DNA of 64,000 bases from Hippophae tibetana (taxonomy: Eukaryota; Streptophyta; Magnoliopsida; Rosales; Elaeagnaceae): NCBI GenBank assembly GCA_037013495.1, contig CM072805.1, forward strand, positions 39,241,169 through 39,305,168, read 5' to 3'. Both the position numbers and the translations under genes were made by a program. The notes under the pieces were generated by a model. It worked only from the letters and a program-made list of their open reading frames with translations, did no database searches and had not been told where the DNA came from. Positions within the stretch are counted from its first letter, which is position 1. Each line of letters opens with the position of its first letter. This document shows, one piece after another, positions 60,823 to 64,000 of the stretch.

Positions 60823-60956
60823 TGTTTTGTAAATATAAGAAATGATTTTATTGATGATGAATAAACGAATATTTACAATCTATTTATACAAAAAAACAAA
60901 ATTGTAATAATTAACATTGGATTTGATACAATGTGAAATGCTGCTTGATTGTTACA
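60823..60956 (-). repeat. candidate short 3' LTR
   Basis: On - it begins TGTAACAATCAAGC and ends TTACAAAACA, with TGTATAAATAGATTG as a TATA box and AATAAAA downstream. A 134-bp LTR is short but occurs in some copia families. The matching 5' LTR is outside the window, so this is unconfirmed. Confidence 0.45.
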
Positions 60957-61007
60957 ATATAACTTGGTTGGTTGAGAATGTTTGATACCAAAATAATCCA
61001 AAATGTA

Positions 61008-61217
61008 TCATAGCCAAGTTATTTCGTAACATGTTGTTACCATAGATTGATATTCTGCTACCATAGAGTGATATTCTGCTTCTGCACTTGATTGTGAGAC
61101 CGTATTTTGTTTCTTAGTCTTCCAAGAAATTAACGAGTTTTCAAGAAACATACAATATTTTTGTGATTGATCGTTGTGTATATGTGCATTTTGTACAATC
61201 TGTGTCACATAAAACAT
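61008..61217 (-). pseudogene. copia RNase H fragment with internal duplication
   Basis: Reads [20 protein letters not shown], then [13 protein letters not shown], a 7-residue tandem duplication, then TTCYEITWL. The remainder of RNase H, including the metal-binding C-terminal part, is missing before the LTR-like block. Confidence 0.85.
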
Positions 61218-62413
61218 TTAGTTGTAATGAACTAGTTATTGAGAAAAAGAGACATTGCCCTGGTGTGTTCTTGACATATTGTAACACTCGTTGAGCTACT
61301 TCCAAATGTGGTTGATGTGGTTTATCCATATATTGACTGAGAATGTGCACGACATACACTAAGTCGGTCCTTGTGATGGTCAAGTATATTAATCTCCCAA
61401 CAAATCTTCGATAAGATGTGAGATTACTGATGAATTCCCCTTCAACCTTGCTGAGGGATAAATTTTGTTCCATAGGTGAATTGACATATTTGGCACCAAG
61501 ATAACCCATGTTCTCCAATATTTCAAGTGCGTACTTGTGTTGTGACAAAACAATTCTCTTCATGGAACGTGAAACTTCTATGCCCAAAAAATACTTTAAT
61601 TCACCGAGATCTTTAAGCTTGAATTGTCTCATAAGATGATTCTTAGTTTCTTCAATGTCTTGTACATTGTTTCCGGTTATGATTATATCATCTACATAGA
61701 CAAAAAGAGTAGATAACGAATTACCACGAGTTCGAACGAATAGTGAGTGATCATACTTGGATTGGTTAAAACCAGCTAGCTTAAGTGTTGTTGATAGCTT
61801 GATGAACCATTGTCGTGAGGCTTGTTTGAGTCCATACAAAGATTTGTGTAGCTTACATACTCGTGTTTTCCCCTTTCGTCCGAATCCAAGTGGAAGGGAC
61901 ATGCAGACATCTTCATGAAGATCACCATAGAGAAAAGTATTGTTGACATCGAGTTGTCAAAAATACCAATTTTGAATAGCAACAACGACAAGAAGAAGCC
62001 GAACAGTGACAAGTTTGGCTACTAGTGCAAAAGTTTCTTAGTAGTCAAAACCTTCAATCTGACTGTATCCTTTGGCCACTAACCGAGCCTTGTATCGTTC
62101 CATAGAGCCATCAGGATTATACTTGATTTTCTGACCCATTTACAACCAACTGGTTCTCTTTTGGAGGAAGTTGTTGAAGCGTCCAAGTGCCATTAGTTTC
62201 AAGAGCATCCAATTCTTGTTTCATGGTAAGCCGCCATTTTGGATCATTGAAAGCTTCAACAAAGGTGGTTGGTTCCGTGAGAATGGAAATAAAAGTAGAA
62301 AAGGCACGATGTGTAGGTGATAATTGGTCATAGGTAAGTATCTGAGATAGAGAATAAGTACCTTTGTTATTGGACAATGCTGAGTTGGATGAAGGGAAGG
62401 ATCGAAAAGGCAA
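61141..62413 (-). pseudogene. copia reverse transcriptase remnant
   Basis: Two main frames, 62413-62117 (FVEAFNDPKWRLTMKQELDA) and 61902-61141 (KSLYGLKQASRQWF, VYVDDIIITGNN, LGELKYFLGIEV), joined by a stretch with at least two stops (TAA near 62041, TGA near 61958). The catalytic YVDD is intact here, unlike in the neighbouring element. Confidence 0.9.
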
Positions 62414-62527
62414 GTAAACTTCTACATGATATTTTTTAAGGTAGCTAGGAATATTGGTAGATCAACGAAGCCTATGTGTGACCGGTGTTACGGGAGTCAT
62501 ATGTGGTGGAGAAGTTGATGATGATGT

Positions 62528-63508
62528 TTATGGAGATGAATTTTGAAGATGAAGAATGTCTGAGTTGATTGTTGGAAGGACATATGGTGTATGATGAAGT
62601 GATGTATTTGGATTGGTTGATTGACGAATGTTAGGTATGTCATCATAAATAGTATTTTCTGATGGAGGGAATAGAGTTGGAGTATTGACAGTGGAAGTGA
62701 AATAAGGAAATACATGTTCATGAAAGATAACATCACGAGACACTAAAGTCTTGTTTGTTTCCAGATTGTAGACACGATAACCTTTTATCCTAGATGGATA
62801 CCCAATGAATATGCATCTATGTGATATAGCATCAAACTTGATGAGTCGATCATGATGTGCAAACACAAAACAAATGGAACCAAAAACACGAAGATGTTCA
62901 TACCTAGGAATTTTGTGAAAAAAGACTTCAAATGGTGTTTTACCCTTGAGAACAGGTGTTAGAGTACAATTTATGAGGTATGTGGCTGTAAGAATGGCTT
63001 CTCCCCAGAATTGTTTAGGGAGATTGGCTTGAAAGAGCAATGAATGAGCGATATTGAGAAGATGACGGTGTTTGCGTTGAGCAACACCATTTTGTTGAGG
63101 GGTAGAGACAAAACTGGTTTGATGAAGGATTCCTTTGGTAGAAAACAACTGGGTCATAGAGAATTCTGGTCCATTATCATTACGAATGATTTTAACTTTG
63201 GATGAAAATTGTGTTTCAACAAGATTAATGAAGGTGGTAAGAAATGTGTGTGCATCAGATTTAGCATGTAAGAGATAGACACATGTGTATCTTGAGTAGT
63301 CATCAACAATAGTGAGGAAATAACATGCTCCATTAAGTGTTGGAATGTGATAGTCACCCCAAATATCGACATGAATCAGTTTAAAAAGTGCTTTTGTATT
63401 GATGGAACTTAGAGGAAATGGATTATGAGTTTGCTTAGCTAATGGACAAATAGAACAATCACTAATGGAACAAAAAAGTGTGTTGATGGAAAGAGAAATT
63501 ACACGCAA
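62528..63508 (-). pseudogene. copia gag-pre-integrase / integrase remnant
   Basis: An open frame of 326 residues with CPLAKQTHNPFP, FLTIVDDYSRYTCVYLLHAK, IRNDNGPEFS and TPQQNGVAQRKHRHLL, followed by the conserved EHLRVFGSICFV and FIGYP segments. The catalytic Glu in the NGVAERKH-type motif is Gln, so the D,D,E triad is broken, although the reading frame is open. Confidence 0.92.
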
Positions 63509-63668
63509 ACTGTTATTAGATAAATGACCAAGTCGTTGATGCCATAGATGAGAGTTGGTAGAAGCAGTATTTGAAACGGAAAAACATCCAATTTTTTTTA
63601 GAAATAGTTAGGTAGTAGAGTCCTGCTTTCTCAATTCCAATCCCAATCGTCTTTCCTGAGCATTTTTC

Positions 63669-63995
63669 CTAAACAAAGCACATACTATTAGTGAAGATGA
63701 TATGACAAAATGTAGTTTGAGTTAGTTTGGCTACTAAAACTAAGTTTAATTTGAAGGTTGGAACACACAAGACATTAAGGAGTATGAAATTTTTGGAGAA
63801 ATGTACAGTGCCAATATGTGTGACACGGGCAAGAGAATGATCAGGTAAATGCATATGACGATTAGTGACTGGAATGCTGGAGCTCATAAGGTTTTGGGAA
63901 CATACCATATGATCAGTTGCTCCTGTATCAAAAATCCAACGAGTTTTTGAATGGAAAATAGTTGCACATAATGTGTTACCTGAAGAAGTAGTCAC
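63669..63995 (-). pseudogene. copia aspartic protease remnant
   Basis: Contains TRWIFDTGATDHMVCS, the DTGA active-site motif, then NVLCVPTFKLNLVLVAKLTQ. The frame is shifted relative to the integrase frame that follows at 63508. Gag would precede it beyond the window edge. Confidence 0.88.
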
Positions 63996-64000
63996 TTGAC

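Larger units (their letters stand above)
60823..64000 (-). mobile_element. second Ty1-copia element, 3' part, 5' end beyond the window
   Basis: On - the order from the right edge is protease, gag-pre-integrase, integrase, reverse transcriptase, RNase H, then a short LTR-like block at 60956-60823. Gag and the 5' LTR would lie beyond 64000. It belongs to a different copia lineage from the element at 54.6-59.2 kb, judged by dissimilar protease and integrase sequences. Frameshifts, stops and a deletion after RNase H show it is inactive. Confidence 0.88.

Noticed and set aside
1..64000. tRNA, rRNA, CRISPR or bacterial-type features
   Set aside because: No A/B-box plus cloverleaf, rRNA signatures, direct-repeat/spacer arrays or operon structure were seen; the window is plant nuclear DNA.
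54594..64000. possible endogenous pararetrovirus
   Set aside because: The PR-IN-RT-RH order, DSGAT/DTGAT proteases and LTR termini identify Ty1-copia elements; no movement-protein or pararetroviral coat features are visible.

Overview
The window looks like nuclear DNA of a flowering plant, most likely a eudicot. It is strongly AT-rich. Its genes are split by GT-AG introns, and the families are plant-specific or plant-typed: a GPI-type pectate lyase, a ZAT5-like C2H2 repressor, a RabC GTPase, a BTR1-like KH protein, a SIAMESE-related CDK inhibitor and a plant H2B with a long Lys/Ala-rich tail. Several Ty1-copia remnants are present. The species cannot be named from the sequence.

Layout. 1-140 is the 3' end of an unrecognised gene on +. 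3642-7158 (-) is a four-exon pectate lyase of the PMR6/PLL13 type with a hydrophobic C-terminal tail. 9772-10761 (+) is an intronless ZAT5-like zinc-finger gene with a tightly placed upstream ORF. About 12045-12599 is a probable solo copia LTR, and 13160-13570 is a degenerate telomere-like repeat array. 14904-17264 (+) is a UCH37-type deubiquitinase with five coding exons and a 5'-UTR intron. 20247-23261 (-) is a six-exon RabC2-type GTPase. 26434-32412 (-) is an eight-exon triple-KH RNA-binding protein (BTR1/NOVA-like). 34048-34476 (+) is histone H2B. 42727-43122 (-) is a SIAMESE-related inhibitor.

From about 35 kb the window becomes repeat-dominated. It holds a TRIM-like unit (35353-35665), a copia pol-LTR-gag recombinant relic (about 35875-37680), a solo LTR with heat-shock-element-like motifs (47031-47654) and a second TRIM-like unit (50946-51395). 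A nearly full-length but mutationally dead copia element with two LTRs follows (54594-59168, +). Last is a second copia element on - (about 60823 to the right edge), whose 5' end lies outside the window.

The protein-coding genes are ordinary single-copy plant genes of unrelated function with no operon-like logic. I found no clear undescribed multigene system. The observations most worth checking are the heat-shock-element cluster in the solo LTR, the ZAT5 upstream ORF or frameshift, the RabC switch II change, the duplicated splice acceptor with a NAGNAG site in the KH gene, the two TRIM-like units and the deamination-like decay of the copia element.
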